A stretch of DNA of 11,147 nt from Ectobacillus sp048976805 (GTDB lineage Bacteria; Bacillota; Bacilli; Bacillales; Bacillaceae_G): assembly GCA_048976805.1 (NCBI GenBank), contig JBHGUR010000066.1, forward strand, positions 1 through 11,147, read 5' to 3'. The notes beneath the pieces are model-generated. The model had not been told where the DNA came from. It searched no databases and saw only the letters and a program-made list of their open reading frames with translations. Made by a program: the position numbers and the translations under genes. Below are positions 1 to 6,415 of the stretch, piece by piece; within the stretch, counting starts at the first letter, position 1; each line of letters starts with the position of its first letter.

Positions 1-21
1 TCATTGTCTCTTATGAATAAA

Positions 22-138
22 GTCTGGTGATGATGGCGAAGAGGCCACACCCGTTCCCATACCGAACACGGAAGTTAAGCTCTTCTGCGCCGATGGTAGT
101 TGGGGCCTTGCCCCTGTGAGAGTAGGACGTCGCCAGGC
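22..138 (+). rRNA. rrf: 5S ribosomal RNA
   Basis: This is 5S rRNA of the large ribosomal subunit. The core CCGAACACGGAAGTTAAGC and the region around GCGCCGATGGTAGT are the standard Bacillus 5S signature. The ends pair (GTCTGGTGATG with CGTCGCCAGGC), giving about 117 nt. It closes an rRNA operon whose 16S and 23S genes would lie left of the window. The tRNA array follows without a strong terminator; only a short TTGGG/CCCAA hairpin (140-153) lies between, so the tRNAs are probably read from the rRNA promoters. Confidence 0.97.
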
Positions 139-168
139 TTGGGTTATCCCAAATAAAAACTATATTAT

Positions 169-194
169 TCCGCAGTAGCTCAGTGGTAGAGCAA
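169..194 (+). pseudogene. 5' fragment of tRNA-Asn
   Basis: The first 26 nt of tRNA-Asn (acceptor 5' strand plus whole D-arm) are present and stop abruptly after GAGCAA. The stretch 164-194 is repeated without a mismatch at 341-371, where the intact tRNA-Asn begins. The fragment lacks the anticodon and T arms, so it cannot make a tRNA. Confidence 0.9.
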
Positions 195-340
195 CGAGCA
201 TAGCTTCTATGAATAAGCTGCGAGTTGTACTTGCCGAGCCGCTGCTTGAATAATCTTTCTGAGGCAAGGACACATTGCTTCATTGAATATGCTTCTGCTA
301 TTAAACTGATTAATAAGAAGTGTGTTTAGGTGACATTATA
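195..340 (+). other. Structured insert before tRNA-Asn (family member 1)
   Basis: This 146 nt sequence separates the tRNA-Asn fragment from the intact gene, giving a 177 nt duplication unit flanked by a 31 bp perfect direct repeat. It begins ACGAGC and shares features with the inserts at 727-850 and 1135-1260. It has a long stem, TGTACTTGCC (226-235) with GGCAAGGACA (263-272), containing one A/G mismatch and capped by opposed GA dinucleotides. An upstream hairpin AGCTT...AAGCT (203-219) is also present. The loop of the long stem is nearly the same as in the Thr insert. The last 50 nt are AT-rich with a TATAAT at 337-342 but no clear -35 box. Function is unknown; it could be a small mobile element or a processed leader RNA. 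Confidence 0.7.
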
Positions 341-345
341 ATTAT

Positions 346-420
346 TCCGCAGTAGCTCAGTGGTAGAGCAATCGGCTGTTAACCGATTGGTCGTAGGTTC
401 GAGTCCTACCTGCGGAGCCA
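346..420 (+). tRNA. tRNA-Asn (anticodon GTT)
   Basis: Intact cloverleaf: acceptor TCCGCAG with CTGCGGA, anticodon GTT at 378-380, T-loop GTTCGAGTC and an encoded CCA. It is the first tRNA of the array and carries a duplicated 5' end upstream. With a GUN anticodon it is a queuosine substrate. Confidence 0.97.
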
Positions 421-424
421 TTAC

Positions 425-515
425 GGAGAGCTGTCCGAGAGGCCGAAGGAGCACGATTGGAAATCGTGTGTACGTCACAAGCGTACCGAGGGTTCGAATC
501 CCTCGCTCTCCGCCA
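425..515 (+). tRNA. tRNA-Ser (anticodon GGA)
   Basis: Class II tRNA of 91 nt with the long variable arm expected for serine. Acceptor GGAGAGC pairs with GCTCTCC, the anticodon loop holds GGA, and CCA is encoded. Confidence 0.96.
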
Positions 516-520
516 TGAAT

Positions 521-595
521 GGCCCGTTGGTCAAGTGGTTAAGACACCGCCCTTTCACGGCGGTAACACGGGTTCGAATCCCGTACGGGTCACCA
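521..595 (+). tRNA. tRNA-Glu (anticodon TTC)
   Basis: Acceptor GGCCCGT pairs with ACGGGTC, anticodon stem CCGCC/GGCGG holds TTC, and CCA is encoded. Confidence 0.96.
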
Positions 596-603
596 ATTAT
601 AGT

Positions 604-679
604 GGAGGATTAGCTCAGCTGGGAGAGCACCTGCCTTACAAGCAGGGGGTCGGCGGTTCGAGCCCGTCATCCTCCACCA
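604..679 (+). tRNA. tRNA-Val (anticodon TAC)
   Basis: Acceptor GGAGGAT pairs with ATCCTCC, anticodon stem CCTGC/GCAGG holds TAC, and CCA is encoded. Confidence 0.96.
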
Positions 680-712
680 TAATAAACATAGGTAATCCTT
701 AAAACATAACGT

Positions 713-726
713 CGCGGGGTGGAGCA
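713..726 (+). pseudogene. 5' fragment of tRNA-fMet
   Basis: The first 14 nt of the initiator tRNA, ending after GAGCA. The stretch 706-726 (21 bp) recurs exactly at 851-871, where the intact gene starts. Here GAGC is the 5' strand of the D-stem, so the break falls earlier in the tRNA than in the Asn and Thr fragments although the bordering bases are the same. Confidence 0.85.
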
Positions 727-850
727 ACGAACGAATAAGCTTCTTTGAATCCACTTCAGTTGTCCCGACGCATGAATCATCATTGGTTCGCTAGCAGAGG
801 AAGGGACAGTCAAGCGATAACTTGGTACAGGTTACAATTAAAATATTTTT
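727..850 (+). other. Structured insert before tRNA-fMet (family member 2)
   Basis: This 124 nt sequence lies between the tRNA-fMet fragment and the intact gene (145 nt unit). It begins ACGAACGAATA, close to ACGATCGAATA of the Thr insert, and contains GCTTCTTTGAAT, matching GCTTCTATGAAT of the Asn insert. TGTCCC (760-765) pairs with GGGACA (803-808), which corresponds to the long stem of the other two. The loop sequence is more divergent than that shared by Asn and Thr. The 3' third is AT-rich. Confidence 0.6.
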
Positions 851-857
851 ATAACGT

Positions 858-934
<77 letters not shown>

Positions 935-937
935 AAT

Positions 938-1013
938 GGTCCCGTGGTGTAGTGGTTAACATGCCTGCCTGTCACGCAGGAGATCGCCGGTTCGAACCCG
1001 GTCGGGACCGCCA
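938..1013 (+). tRNA. tRNA-Asp (anticodon GTC)
   Basis: Acceptor GGTCCCG pairs with CGGGACC, anticodon stem CCTGC/GCAGG holds GTC, and CCA is encoded. It starts 3 nt after the end of tRNA-fMet. Queuosine substrate. Confidence 0.96.
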
Positions 1014-1018
1014 CAAAT

Positions 1019-1094
<76 letters not shown>

Positions 1095-1108
1095 TTTGAA
1101 ACTATTAT

Positions 1109-1134
1109 GCCGGCTTAGCTCAATTGGCAGAGCA
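1109..1134 (+). pseudogene. 5' fragment of tRNA-Thr
   Basis: The first 26 nt of tRNA-Thr (acceptor 5' strand and D-arm), ending after GAGCA. The repeat 1107-1134 matches 1261-1288 with a single difference (C at 1128, T at 1282). The intact tRNA-Thr follows 154 nt later. Confidence 0.88.
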
Positions 1135-1260
1135 CGATCGAATACGCTACCTTGAGTAAGCTACAGCATACCAACCGAGCTGCTTCTTGCATAAGCTTTC
1201 TGAGGTTGGGATGACGTTTTAAAATAATATAGCTTAACAAAGATTTTAATATCATTCAAC
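1135..1260 (+). other. Structured insert before tRNA-Thr (family member 3)
   Basis: This 126 nt sequence follows the tRNA-Thr fragment. CATACCAACC (1167-1176) pairs with GGTTGGGATG (1204-1213), with the A/G mismatch at the same place as in the Asn insert and the same opposed GA dinucleotides closing the loop. The loop shares GAGC-GCT-CTTG-ATAA-CTTTCTGA with the Asn insert. An upstream hairpin GCTAC/GTAAGC corresponds to AGCTT/AAGCT of the Asn insert. The 3' part is AT-rich; TTGGGA (1206-1211) and TATAGC (1228-1233), 16 bp apart, resemble a weak promoter. Function unknown. Confidence 0.7.
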
Positions 1261-1262
1261 AT

Positions 1263-1338
<76 letters not shown>

Positions 1339-1342
1339 TTAT

Positions 1343-1427
1343 GGAGGGGTAGCGAAGTGGCTAAACGCGGCGGACTGTAAATCCGCTCCCTCAGGGTTCG
1401 GCGGTTCGAATCCGTCCCCCTCCACCA
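1343..1427 (+). tRNA. tRNA-Tyr (anticodon GTA)
   Basis: Class II tRNA of 85 nt with an extended variable arm. Acceptor GGAGGGG pairs with CCCCTCC, the anticodon is GTA and CCA is encoded. Queuosine substrate. Confidence 0.96.
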
Positions 1428-1433
1428 TTCTTT

Positions 1434-1507
1434 AGGGGTATAGTTTAATGGTAGAACAGAGGTCTCCAAAACCTCCAGTGTGGGTTCGATTCCTACTACC
1501 CCTGCCA
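1434..1507 (+). tRNA. tRNA-Trp (anticodon CCA)
   Basis: Acceptor AGGGGTA pairs with TACCCCT, anticodon stem AGGT/ACCT holds CCA, and the 3' CCA is encoded. Confidence 0.96.
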
Positions 1508-1517
1508 TTATCATAAT

Positions 1518-1594
1518 GGCGGCTGTGGCGAAGTGGTTAACGCATCGGATTGTGGCTCCGACATTCGTGGGTTCGATTCCCATCAGTCGCCCCA
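1518..1594 (+). tRNA. tRNA-His (anticodon GTG)
   Basis: Acceptor GCGGCTG pairs with CAGTCGC, preceded by the G-1 (1518) that faces discriminator C73, the identity mark of bacterial tRNA-His. Anticodon GTG, CCA encoded. Queuosine substrate. Confidence 0.96.
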
Positions 1595-1602
1595 TTTAGT
1601 AC

Positions 1603-1631
1603 TTGACACGAAGAAGAAAATAATATAGAAT
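1603..1631 (+). promoter_or_regulatory. Internal sigma-A promoter before tRNA-Gln
   Basis: A perfect TTGACA (1603-1608), 17 bp spacer and TAGAAT (1626-1631). It lies in the 69 nt gap between tRNA-His and tRNA-Gln and would allow Gln-Gly-Cys-Leu to be transcribed independently of the rRNA promoters. Transcription would start near 1638. Confidence 0.7.
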
Positions 1632-1663
1632 ACAAGAGCAACGCTTAATATGATTCAATTCGA

Positions 1664-1738
1664 TGGGCTATAGCCAAGCGGTAAGGCAACGGACTTTGAC
1701 TCCGTCATTCGTTGGTTCGAATCCAGCTAGCCCAGCCA
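1664..1738 (+). tRNA. tRNA-Gln (anticodon TTG)
   Basis: Acceptor TGGGCTA pairs with TAGCCCA, the anticodon stem CGGA/TCCG holds TTG and CCA is encoded. Confidence 0.96.
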
Positions 1739-1743
1739 AGTAT

Positions 1744-1818
1744 GCGGAAGTAGTTCAGTGGTAGAATACAACCTTGCCAAGGTTGGGGTCGCGGGTTCGA
1801 ATCCCGTCTTCCGCTCCA
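1744..1818 (+). tRNA. tRNA-Gly (anticodon GCC)
   Basis: Acceptor GCGGAAG pairs with CTTCCGC, anticodon stem CAACC/GGTTG holds GCC and CCA is encoded. A second glycine isoacceptor (TCC) lies alone at 3112-3185. Confidence 0.96.
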
Positions 1819-1828
1819 AATTAATAAT

Positions 1829-1902
<74 letters not shown>

Positions 1903-1909
1903 TACATTT

Positions 1910-1990
1910 GCCGGTGTGGCGGAATTGGCAGACGCGCACGACTCAAAATCGTGTTCCTCTGGAGTGTCGGTTCGACCCCGACCACCGGTA
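1910..1990 (+). tRNA. tRNA-Leu (anticodon CAA), CCA not encoded
   Basis: Class II tRNA. Acceptor GCCGGTG pairs with CACCGGT through a G-T end pair, anticodon loop CTCAAAA holds CAA, and a long variable arm is present. After the discriminator A (1990) the sequence is TAA, so CCA must be added by tRNA nucleotidyltransferase. It is the only tRNA in the window without an encoded CCA. CAA isoacceptors are the known substrate of TrmL, encoded at 5508-5996. Confidence 0.94.
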
Positions 1991-1998
1991 TAATTAAC

Positions 1999-2031
1999 AT
2001 AAAACACCTCTATAAAATAGAGGTGTTTTAT
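1999..2031 (+). terminator. Intrinsic terminator of the tRNA array
   Basis: Perfect stem AAAACACCTCTAT (2001-2013) with ATAGAGGTGTTTT (2017-2029), extended by two A/T pairs, loop AAA, ending in a T-rich tail. It starts 9 nt after tRNA-Leu. Confidence 0.92.
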
Positions 2032-2196
2032 ATTTGTCATCATATTATTTCTTTATTTTTTGTGAAAGCAGATATTGGACTGATATGTGCACACTTGGTA
2101 TCATGGATGGTGTATGCTTTAACGGAGTATAGAAGATTGTAATGGCTATACTACAAGTAAAGCAGCTAGATTATACGAAACGAAGAGGAATGAAGA

Positions 2197-2856
2197 ATGA
2201 AGACAAAAAACTTTTCTATTTTATTTATCATTTTTTCAGTTGCTTTTTTGATTCTTGCTGGTACAATTGCCTATAGCATTTTTGAGAAAAAAAAGGAAAG
2301 TAAAACAGATCCGTTTAACTATGCAAATCAGCAAACCTTGGGGGATAAAGAGGCGCCGGTACATATTGTAGAATTTGGCGATTTTAAGTGCCCGGCTTGT
2401 AAAACGTGGGATCTTTCCGTTTTGCCGCAATTAAAAAAGGAATACATTGACACAGGAAAAGCGCAGCTGCACTTTATTAATTTCGCTTTTATCGGAAAAG
2501 ATTCTGTTTTAGCTGCCCAAGCTGGTGAAGCGATTTATAAGCAAAGCGAAGAAGCGTTTTGGAAATTTTATGATGAAATTTATCAGAATCAGCAAAATGA
2601 AAAAACAGAGTGGCTAACAAAAGACTATATTACAAAAGTGGTTCAGGACAAGCTTCCAGAAGTGAACATGGAACAGTTCCAAAAGGACTTAGAAAGCAAA
2701 GAAATGAAGGATGAAGTTCAAAAAGATATAGATATTGCTTTAAAATTAAAAGTACAAGTCACCCCTTCTGTATATGTGAATGGCAAACAGGCAAATCCGG
2801 ATTATGAAAGCATAAAAAATGCTATCGAGGGAAGTAAGAAGAAAAACGGTGAGTAA
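2197..2856 (+). CDS. bdbD: DsbA/BdbD-like membrane-anchored thiol-disulfide oxidoreductase
   Basis: A 219-residue protein that probably introduces disulfide bonds in secreted proteins outside the membrane. Residues 7-27 form one hydrophobic segment after a short basic N-terminus, an uncleaved anchor or signal; the rest is hydrophilic. The thioredoxin-fold active site is CPAC at 65-68 (EFGDFKCPACKTW), and the cis-proline loop is VTPSVYVNGK at 188-197. The insert between them is helical, as in DsbA. B. subtilis BdbD has CPSC and about the same length. The usual redox partner BdbC (DsbB-like) is not in the window, so the protein may rely on a distant partner or may be a paralogue; the symbol is by family similarity. 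The start is supported by AAGAGGAA 6 nt upstream. It is a single-gene unit with its own terminator overlapping the stop codon. Confidence 0.85.
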   Translation: MKTKNFSILFIIFSVAFLILAGTIAYSIFEKKKESKTDPFNYANQQTLGDKEAPVHIVEFGDFKCPACKTWDLSVLPQLKKEYIDTGKAQLHFINFAFIGKDSVLAAQAGEAIYKQSEEAFWKFYDEIYQNQQNEKTEWLTKDYITKVVQDKLPEVNMEQFQKDLESKEMKDEVQKDIDIALKLKVQVTPSVYVNGKQANPDYESIKNAIEGSKKKNGE

Positions 2857-2872
2857 TAGCTCATCGTTTTTT
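2844..2872 (+). terminator. Terminator overlapping the bdbD stop codon
   Basis: AAACGGTGAG pairs with CTCATCGTTT (one G-T pair), loop TAATAG, followed by a T-run. The stop codon TAA (2854-2856) sits in the loop, so the last codons double as the stem. Confidence 0.85.
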
Positions 2873-3043
2873 CAATTTGGAGGAGAAGTTTCAGTGCTGT
2901 TTCGAAGATTTTTGGCAAAAATGTGACGAAAAAGTGAACAAAAATGTTTTTTCATTTACGGGAAGTTCTTTGTTTTATAATATAAGCTATATAATGTTAG
3001 AAAATGTATAAGCTATTTTTTTCGACTTTTTTCGCTAATTTTC

Positions 3044-3072
3044 TTGTCAGATTTAAAAAGGCATGATATACT
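3044..3072 (+). promoter_or_regulatory. Sigma-A promoter of tRNA-Gly(TCC)
   Basis: TTGTCA (3044-3049), 17 bp spacer, TATACT (3067-3072). The start point would be near 3079, about 33 nt before the tRNA. The 2873-3043 stretch upstream is AT-rich and holds no convincing gene. Confidence 0.75.
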
Positions 3073-3111
3073 CTTTAACGTAAGTTAACGAAATGTTAAC
3101 AGAAAGTTTAC

Positions 3112-3185
3112 GCGGGTGTAGTTTAGTGGTAAAACAAGAGCCTTCCAAGCTCTGGTCGTGAGTTCGATTCTCATCACCCGCTCCA
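3112..3185 (+). tRNA. tRNA-Gly (anticodon TCC)
   Basis: Acceptor GCGGGTG pairs with CACCCGC, anticodon stem AGAGC/GCTCT with loop CTTCCAA gives anticodon TCC, and CCA is encoded. It stands alone with its own promoter (3044-3072) and terminator (3235-3280). The duplication seen before Asn, fMet and Thr is absent here. Confidence 0.96.
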
Positions 3186-3234
3186 AAATATCCGAGTAAC
3201 AACTATAATCTTAAATACCATTTAAATTGTGATC

Positions 3235-3280
3235 AACGCAGTGTTTCGTTTCTTAAGTAAAACGGGGCATTGCGTTTTTT
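3235..3280 (+). terminator. Terminator after tRNA-Gly(TCC)
   Basis: AACGCAGTG (3235-3243) pairs with CATTGCGTT (3268-3276) with one G-T pair, an inner CGTTT/AAACG extension, and a T-run to 3280. Confidence 0.85.
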
Positions 3281-3330
3281 AATGTATATAAAGCTCTGCA
3301 TGTGTTAAAAAAGGAGGAAGGAGGATTGGT

Positions 3331-4476
3331 ATGAATTTTGAACAGCTAAAGCAGGAGCTTATTCAATATAGCAAGGAAATAGGAATAGATAAGATTGGAT
3401 TTGCGAGTGCTTCCCCTTTTGAGGAATTGAAGCAGCGGCTCGTGCGGCAGCAGGAACTTGGATATCAGTCAGGCTTTGAAGAAGGGGACGTGGAAAAACG
3501 TGTTTATCCGGAAAAGTTGCTGCCAAGTGCGAAGTCGATTGTTGCGATTGCCCTTGCGTATCCATCTAAGCTTAAAAATGCCCCGCAAAGCAAAAGGGGC
3601 GAGCGCCGCGGCATTTTCTGCCGGGCCTCATGGGGGCAGGATTATCACATTATTTTGCGCGACCGCCTGCGAAAGCTGGAGAATTTCTTAAGGGAGCGCG
3701 TTCCCGATGTGCAACTGAAGTCGATGGTTGATACAGGGGAGCTAAGCGATCGTGCCGTTGCCGAGCGGGCGGGTATTGGCTGGAGCGGCAAAAATTGTTC
3801 TATTATTACACCGGAATTTGGCTCATATGTATATTTGGGAGAAATGATTACCAACATTCCTTTTGCTCCAGACACGCCGATTGAGGACGGATGCGGCACA
3901 TGCACGAAATGTATAGATGTTTGTCCGACCGGAGCTTTGGTACAAGGCGGGCAGTTAAATTCGCAAAGGTGTATCGCCTTCCTAACGCAGACAAAGGGCT
4001 TTTTGCCGGATGAGTTCCGCATGAAAATCGGCAATCGCCTATATGGCTGCGATACTTGTCAGACAGTGTGCCCGAAAAATAAAGGAAAGGATTTTCATCT
4101 GCATCCGGAAATGGAGCCTGACCCGGAGCTTGTTAAACCGCTTCTTAAGCCGCTGCTGACGATTGGAAACCGTGAATTTAAGGAGAAATACGGAACGATG
4201 TCAGGAGCTTGGCGCGGCAAGAAGCCCCTGCAGCGAAACGCAATTCTTGCGCTGGCCCATTATAGGGATGAAACAGCGGTACCTGATTTAATTTCAGTCA
4301 TGAAATCCGATCCGCGCCCGGTTATGCGCGGCACGGCAGCGTGGGCTCTTGGAAGGATTGGAAAGCCAGAAACAGTGGCAGAAATGATAAGCGCAAAGGA
4401 AAAAGAGGAAGATGAGCACGTATTGCTTGAAATAGAAAAAGGACTGTCTATGCTTCAGGAGCAGTTAAAACCGTAA
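3331..4476 (+). CDS. queG: Epoxyqueuosine reductase QueG
   Basis: A 381-residue cytosolic iron-sulfur, cobalamin-dependent enzyme. It reduces epoxyqueuosine to queuosine at wobble position 34 of tRNA-Asn, -Asp, -His and -Tyr. The N-terminal cobalamin-binding domain contains VDTGELSDRAVAERAGIGW (133-151), including D134 at the position of the conserved catalytic Asp. The ferredoxin-like part follows with C188, C191, C194, C198 and C214, C240, C243, C247, enough for two 4Fe-4S clusters. The C-terminus (about 296-375) has HEAT-like helical repeats (AILALAHYRDETAVPDLISV). Length matches B. subtilis YhbA/QueG. The start is set by AAGGAGG ending 6 nt upstream; a second GGAGG lies just before. It heads queG-yhbB (56 bp gap, no terminator), with trmL behind its own promoter. 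All four substrate tRNAs are encoded in this window. Confidence 0.95.
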   Translation: MNFEQLKQELIQYSKEIGIDKIGFASASPFEELKQRLVRQQELGYQSGFEEGDVEKRVYPEKLLPSAKSIVAIALAYPSKLKNAPQSKRGERRGIFCRASWGQDYHIILRDRLRKLENFLRERVPDVQLKSMVDTGELSDRAVAERAGIGWSGKNCSIITPEFGSYVYLGEMITNIPFAPDTPIEDGCGTCTKCIDVCPTGALVQGGQLNSQRCIAFLTQTKGFLPDEFRMKIGNRLYGCDTCQTVCPKNKGKDFHLHPEMEPDPELVKPLLKPLLTIGNREFKEKYGTMSGAWRGKKPLQRNAILALAHYRDETAVPDLISVMKSDPRPVMRGTAAWALGRIGKPETVAEMISAKEKEEDEHVLLEIEKGLSMLQEQLKP

Positions 4477-4532
4477 AAGAGACAGATTTTGTTTGTTTCC
4501 CTCATATTGTAGGAAATAAGGGGGGAGCAATT

Positions 4533-5435
4533 ATGAATGTAAAAGAAGTGTTGCACAACATCATTTATAAGCAGCTAGAATGGATCATCGGCAACATTTC
4601 TGCCGGCAAGGACGTTGCAGGGGATCGCTTAAGCGTAATCCGCCGAAAGAAAGAAATGCTTGGGGCAAGACACGCTGAAATTGTAAAATGCGATGCCCAT
4701 GTCTCCGCCTTGCGTGAACTGACAGTAGGACGGCGTAAAGAAGTAGATTATACGGCTCATTTTCAATATTTAATTAAACAAAACAAGCTATTGTATTTGG
4801 AAGAGGAAAAGCTAAATCGGCGCCTCATTTTTGAAAGCGGCAAATTAATAAGCGATATTCCAATTGAAACCGAAAAAGCGCCAGAGTCAACGGAGCCGTT
4901 GGAACGGGAAACAGCAAAGGGAAAAGGAAAGGGTGGGCTGATTCCATTTAAGTATAACCGTTTAGCGGCTGTAAAATATGCGGAGGCATGGTGGAATGGG
5001 AGAAACCCGCAATACATGAACTTCCAAGATAATTGCACAAATTTTGTTTCCCAATGCCTTCATGCCGGAGAAGTGCCGATGGTTGGCTATCCGAACGTGC
5101 GCCAAGGCTGGTGGCAGCAAAACAGAAAATGGAGCTGGAGTTGGGCAGTGGCCCATTCTTTCCAATGGTATCTTTCTGGAAGCGGTTCGGGGCTGCGGGC
5201 TAAGCAGGTGGAACGGCCGGAGGATTTGCTTCTTGGCGATGTTATTGCCTATGATTTTGAAAATGACGGGCGCTGGAACCATACGACGATTGTAACCGCT
5301 AAGGATAACAATGGCATGCCTCTTGTAAATGCCCACTCGGCGGACAGCCGCCGGCGCTATTGGACATATGAGGACTCGAGCAAATATACGCCGCAAATGA
5401 AGTATAAATTTTTCCATATTCTCGATAACGTGTGA
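4533..5435 (+). CDS. yhbB: YhbB-like protein with C-terminal amidase-type domain
   Basis: 300 residues in two parts. Residues 1-110 are charged and probably helical. A KGKGKGG linker (129-135) leads to a C-terminal domain (about 139-298) of the putative amidase family (Amidase_6 type, papain/CHAP-like). Its likely catalytic residues are C168 in NFQDNCTNFVSQC, H250 in RWNHTTIV and possibly H268 in VNAHSADSRRRYW. The domain is rich in tryptophan (WWQQNRKWSWSW, 193-204). Such domains usually cleave peptide or cell wall bonds, but the substrate of YhbB is not known to me. There is no signal peptide or membrane segment, so it is predicted cytoplasmic or released by lysis, which is odd for a wall enzyme; spore or mother-cell use is possible. 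AAGGGGGGAGC precedes the ATG. The position between queG and trmL matches B. subtilis yhbB. Confidence 0.88.
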   Translation: MNVKEVLHNIIYKQLEWIIGNISAGKDVAGDRLSVIRRKKEMLGARHAEIVKCDAHVSALRELTVGRRKEVDYTAHFQYLIKQNKLLYLEEEKLNRRLIFESGKLISDIPIETEKAPESTEPLERETAKGKGKGGLIPFKYNRLAAVKYAEAWWNGRNPQYMNFQDNCTNFVSQCLHAGEVPMVGYPNVRQGWWQQNRKWSWSWAVAHSFQWYLSGSGSGLRAKQVERPEDLLLGDVIAYDFENDGRWNHTTIVTAKDNNGMPLVNAHSADSRRRYWTYEDSSKYTPQMKYKFFHILDNV

Positions 5436-5467
5436 TAGAACACTTGCCTTTTAATTTTGATAACAAA

Positions 5468-5476
5468 TGGTATAAT
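5468..5476 (+). promoter_or_regulatory. Extended -10 promoter of trmL
   Basis: TGGTATAAT (5468-5476) is an extended -10 box; the -35 region is poor. Transcription would start near 5483, 25 nt before the GTG start, giving trmL independent expression from queG-yhbB. Confidence 0.6.
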
Positions 5477-5507
5477 ACGTTGTAGAGAAAAAATAGAGGT
5501 GAGCATT

Positions 5508-5996
5508 GTGGGAATTCATGTTGTTTTATACCAGCCAGAAATTCCGGCGAATACAGGAAATATTGCCCGTACGTGTGCGGCAACAGGTGTTGCATTGCAC
5601 TTAATCCGTCCGCTTGGCTTTTCTACAGACGATAAGATGCTAAAGCGCGCTGGGTTAGATTATTGGGAGCATGTGAAGATTCATTACTACGACTCGCTAG
5701 ATGAGTTCTATGAAAAAAATGAAGGCGGAGAATTTTATTATTTAACAAAGTACGGACAAAAGACGCATTCGTCGTTTGATTATAGCGACCCTAAGAAAGA
5801 GTATTACTTTGTATTCGGAAGAGAAACAAACGGCCTTCCGGCAAATGTAATTGAAGAAAACTTCGAGCGCTGTCTTCGTGTTCCAATGACTGATAAAGTC
5901 CGTTCCTTAAACTTATCCAATACAGCTGCAATCTTAGTATATGAAGCGCTTCGCCAACAAAATTATCCCGGATTAGATGTGAATATTACGTATTAA
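5508..5996 (+). CDS. trmL: tRNA (cytidine/uridine-34 2'-O)-methyltransferase TrmL
   Basis: A 162-residue SPOUT-class methyltransferase, formerly CspR in Bacillus, transferring a methyl group from SAM to the 2'-OH of nucleotide 34 in tRNA-Leu(CAA) and tRNA-Leu(UAA). It has the typical order of motifs: NTGNIARTCAATG (15-27), FGRETNGLP (103-111) and RSLNLSNTAAI (132-142), the last forming the knotted SAM site. I chose the GTG at 5508 because AGAGGTG lies 6 nt upstream, the resulting MGIHVVLYQPEIPANTGN start fits the family, and length agrees with homologues (about 157-160). A longer start at 5457 would precede the likely transcription start. A strong terminator follows at once. A target tRNA, Leu(CAA), is encoded at 1910-1990. 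Confidence 0.95.
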   Translation: MGIHVVLYQPEIPANTGNIARTCAATGVALHLIRPLGFSTDDKMLKRAGLDYWEHVKIHYYDSLDEFYEKNEGGEFYYLTKYGQKTHSSFDYSDPKKEYYFVFGRETNGLPANVIEENFERCLRVPMTDKVRSLNLSNTAAILVYEALRQQNYPGLDVNITY

Positions 5997-6023
5997 AAGG
6001 CTGTCAAATGACAGCCTTTTAAT
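5995..6023 (+). terminator. Terminator of trmL
   Basis: AAAAGGCTGTCA pairs perfectly with TGACAGCCTTTT, with a two-base loop and a flanking A-run and T-run; the A-run could allow it to act in both directions. Confidence 0.93.
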
Positions 6024-6074
6024 ATTGATTGTTCCTTTATTCATGGAGTGACTGCAGGTGAACGGGGGGCAAAA

Positions 6075-6155
6075 ATGGCTACGGCAATTATCGATTTGGC
6101 CTATACGTTTAGAAAACTGCTTTCTGTCGAAGAAGTTGAAAAGCGGGATTTATGA
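6075..6155 (+). CDS. Possible 26-residue peptide, unrecognised
   Basis: ATG preceded by GGGGGG (6064-6069), 5 nt upstream, encoding a 26-residue peptide starting MATAIIDLAYTFRKLL and ending VEKRDL. It could form one amphipathic helix. There is no promoter I can point to, and an overlapping frame from GTG at 6058 is also open for 39 codons, so this may be chance or the remnant of a lost gene. The stretch 6156-6237 after it shows only a hairpin, AAGCG/CGCTT with TGGG/CCCA (6193-6217). Confidence 0.25.
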   Translation: MATAIIDLAYTFRKLLSVEEVEKRDL

Positions 6156-6237
6156 GAGGCTAGCCATGCTGAAATAGCAAATTGCCTACCAAAAGCGATG
6201 GGGAAGTCCCAGCGCTTCTTGCGGGCAAAAAAAATGT

Positions 6238-6263
6238 ATCCCGCATTAATATAGCGGGATTTT
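6238..6263 (+). terminator. Hairpin with T-run
   Basis: ATCCCGC (6238-6244) pairs with GCGGGAT (6254-6260), followed by a short T-run. It has the form of an intrinsic terminator but no clear upstream gene; it directly precedes the repeat copies. Confidence 0.45.
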
Positions 6264-6292
6264 CGGAGCTAAACGAGCCGGGTGTGCTTTTC
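6264..6292 (+). repeat. Intergenic repeat, copy A (3' tail only)
   Basis: Sequence CGGAGCT...CGAGCCGG..TGT.CTTTTC matches the tail of the full copies at 6301-6415 and 9056-9171. It lies immediately before copy B, head to tail, separated by GGATTGTC. Confidence 0.6.
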
Positions 6293-6300
6293 GGATTGTC

Positions 6301-6415
6301 TAGCTTCGTCGGCTAGGTGCTGCCAGCTAAGAACCTTCTCCACGCAAAGGCAAAAAGCGCCTTTGGCGGGAAAGAACCTTAGCTTCTGCACTTAAACGAG
6401 CCGGCTGTACTTTTC
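6301..6415 (+). repeat. Intergenic repeat, copy B
   Basis: About 115 bp sharing long blocks with 9056-9171: CGGCTAGG, GCTGCCAGC, AAGAACCTT, AAAGGCAAAAAGCGCCTTT, AGCCGGCT and CTTTTC. The AAAGGC/GCCTTT block is a hairpin. It ends one base before the stop codon of the minus-strand small gene. Similar GC-rich elements with a TTGTCTAGCT start are common between genes in Bacillaceae as I know them; whether they move is not visible here. Confidence 0.75.

Noticed and set aside
195..340. Reading the inserts before Asn, fMet and Thr as T-box riboswitches
   Set aside because: There is no GGTGGNACCGCG antiterminator motif and no downstream protein gene or terminator switch; only tRNA genes follow.
2880..2930. 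GGAGGAG followed by a GTG and a 10-codon frame after bdbD
   Set aside because: The RBS is good but the peptide is too short and follows a terminator with no visible promoter.
5457..5507. Longer start for trmL at 5457
   Set aside because: It would begin upstream of the extended -10 box (5468-5476), has no RBS, and adds 17 residues not expected in the family.
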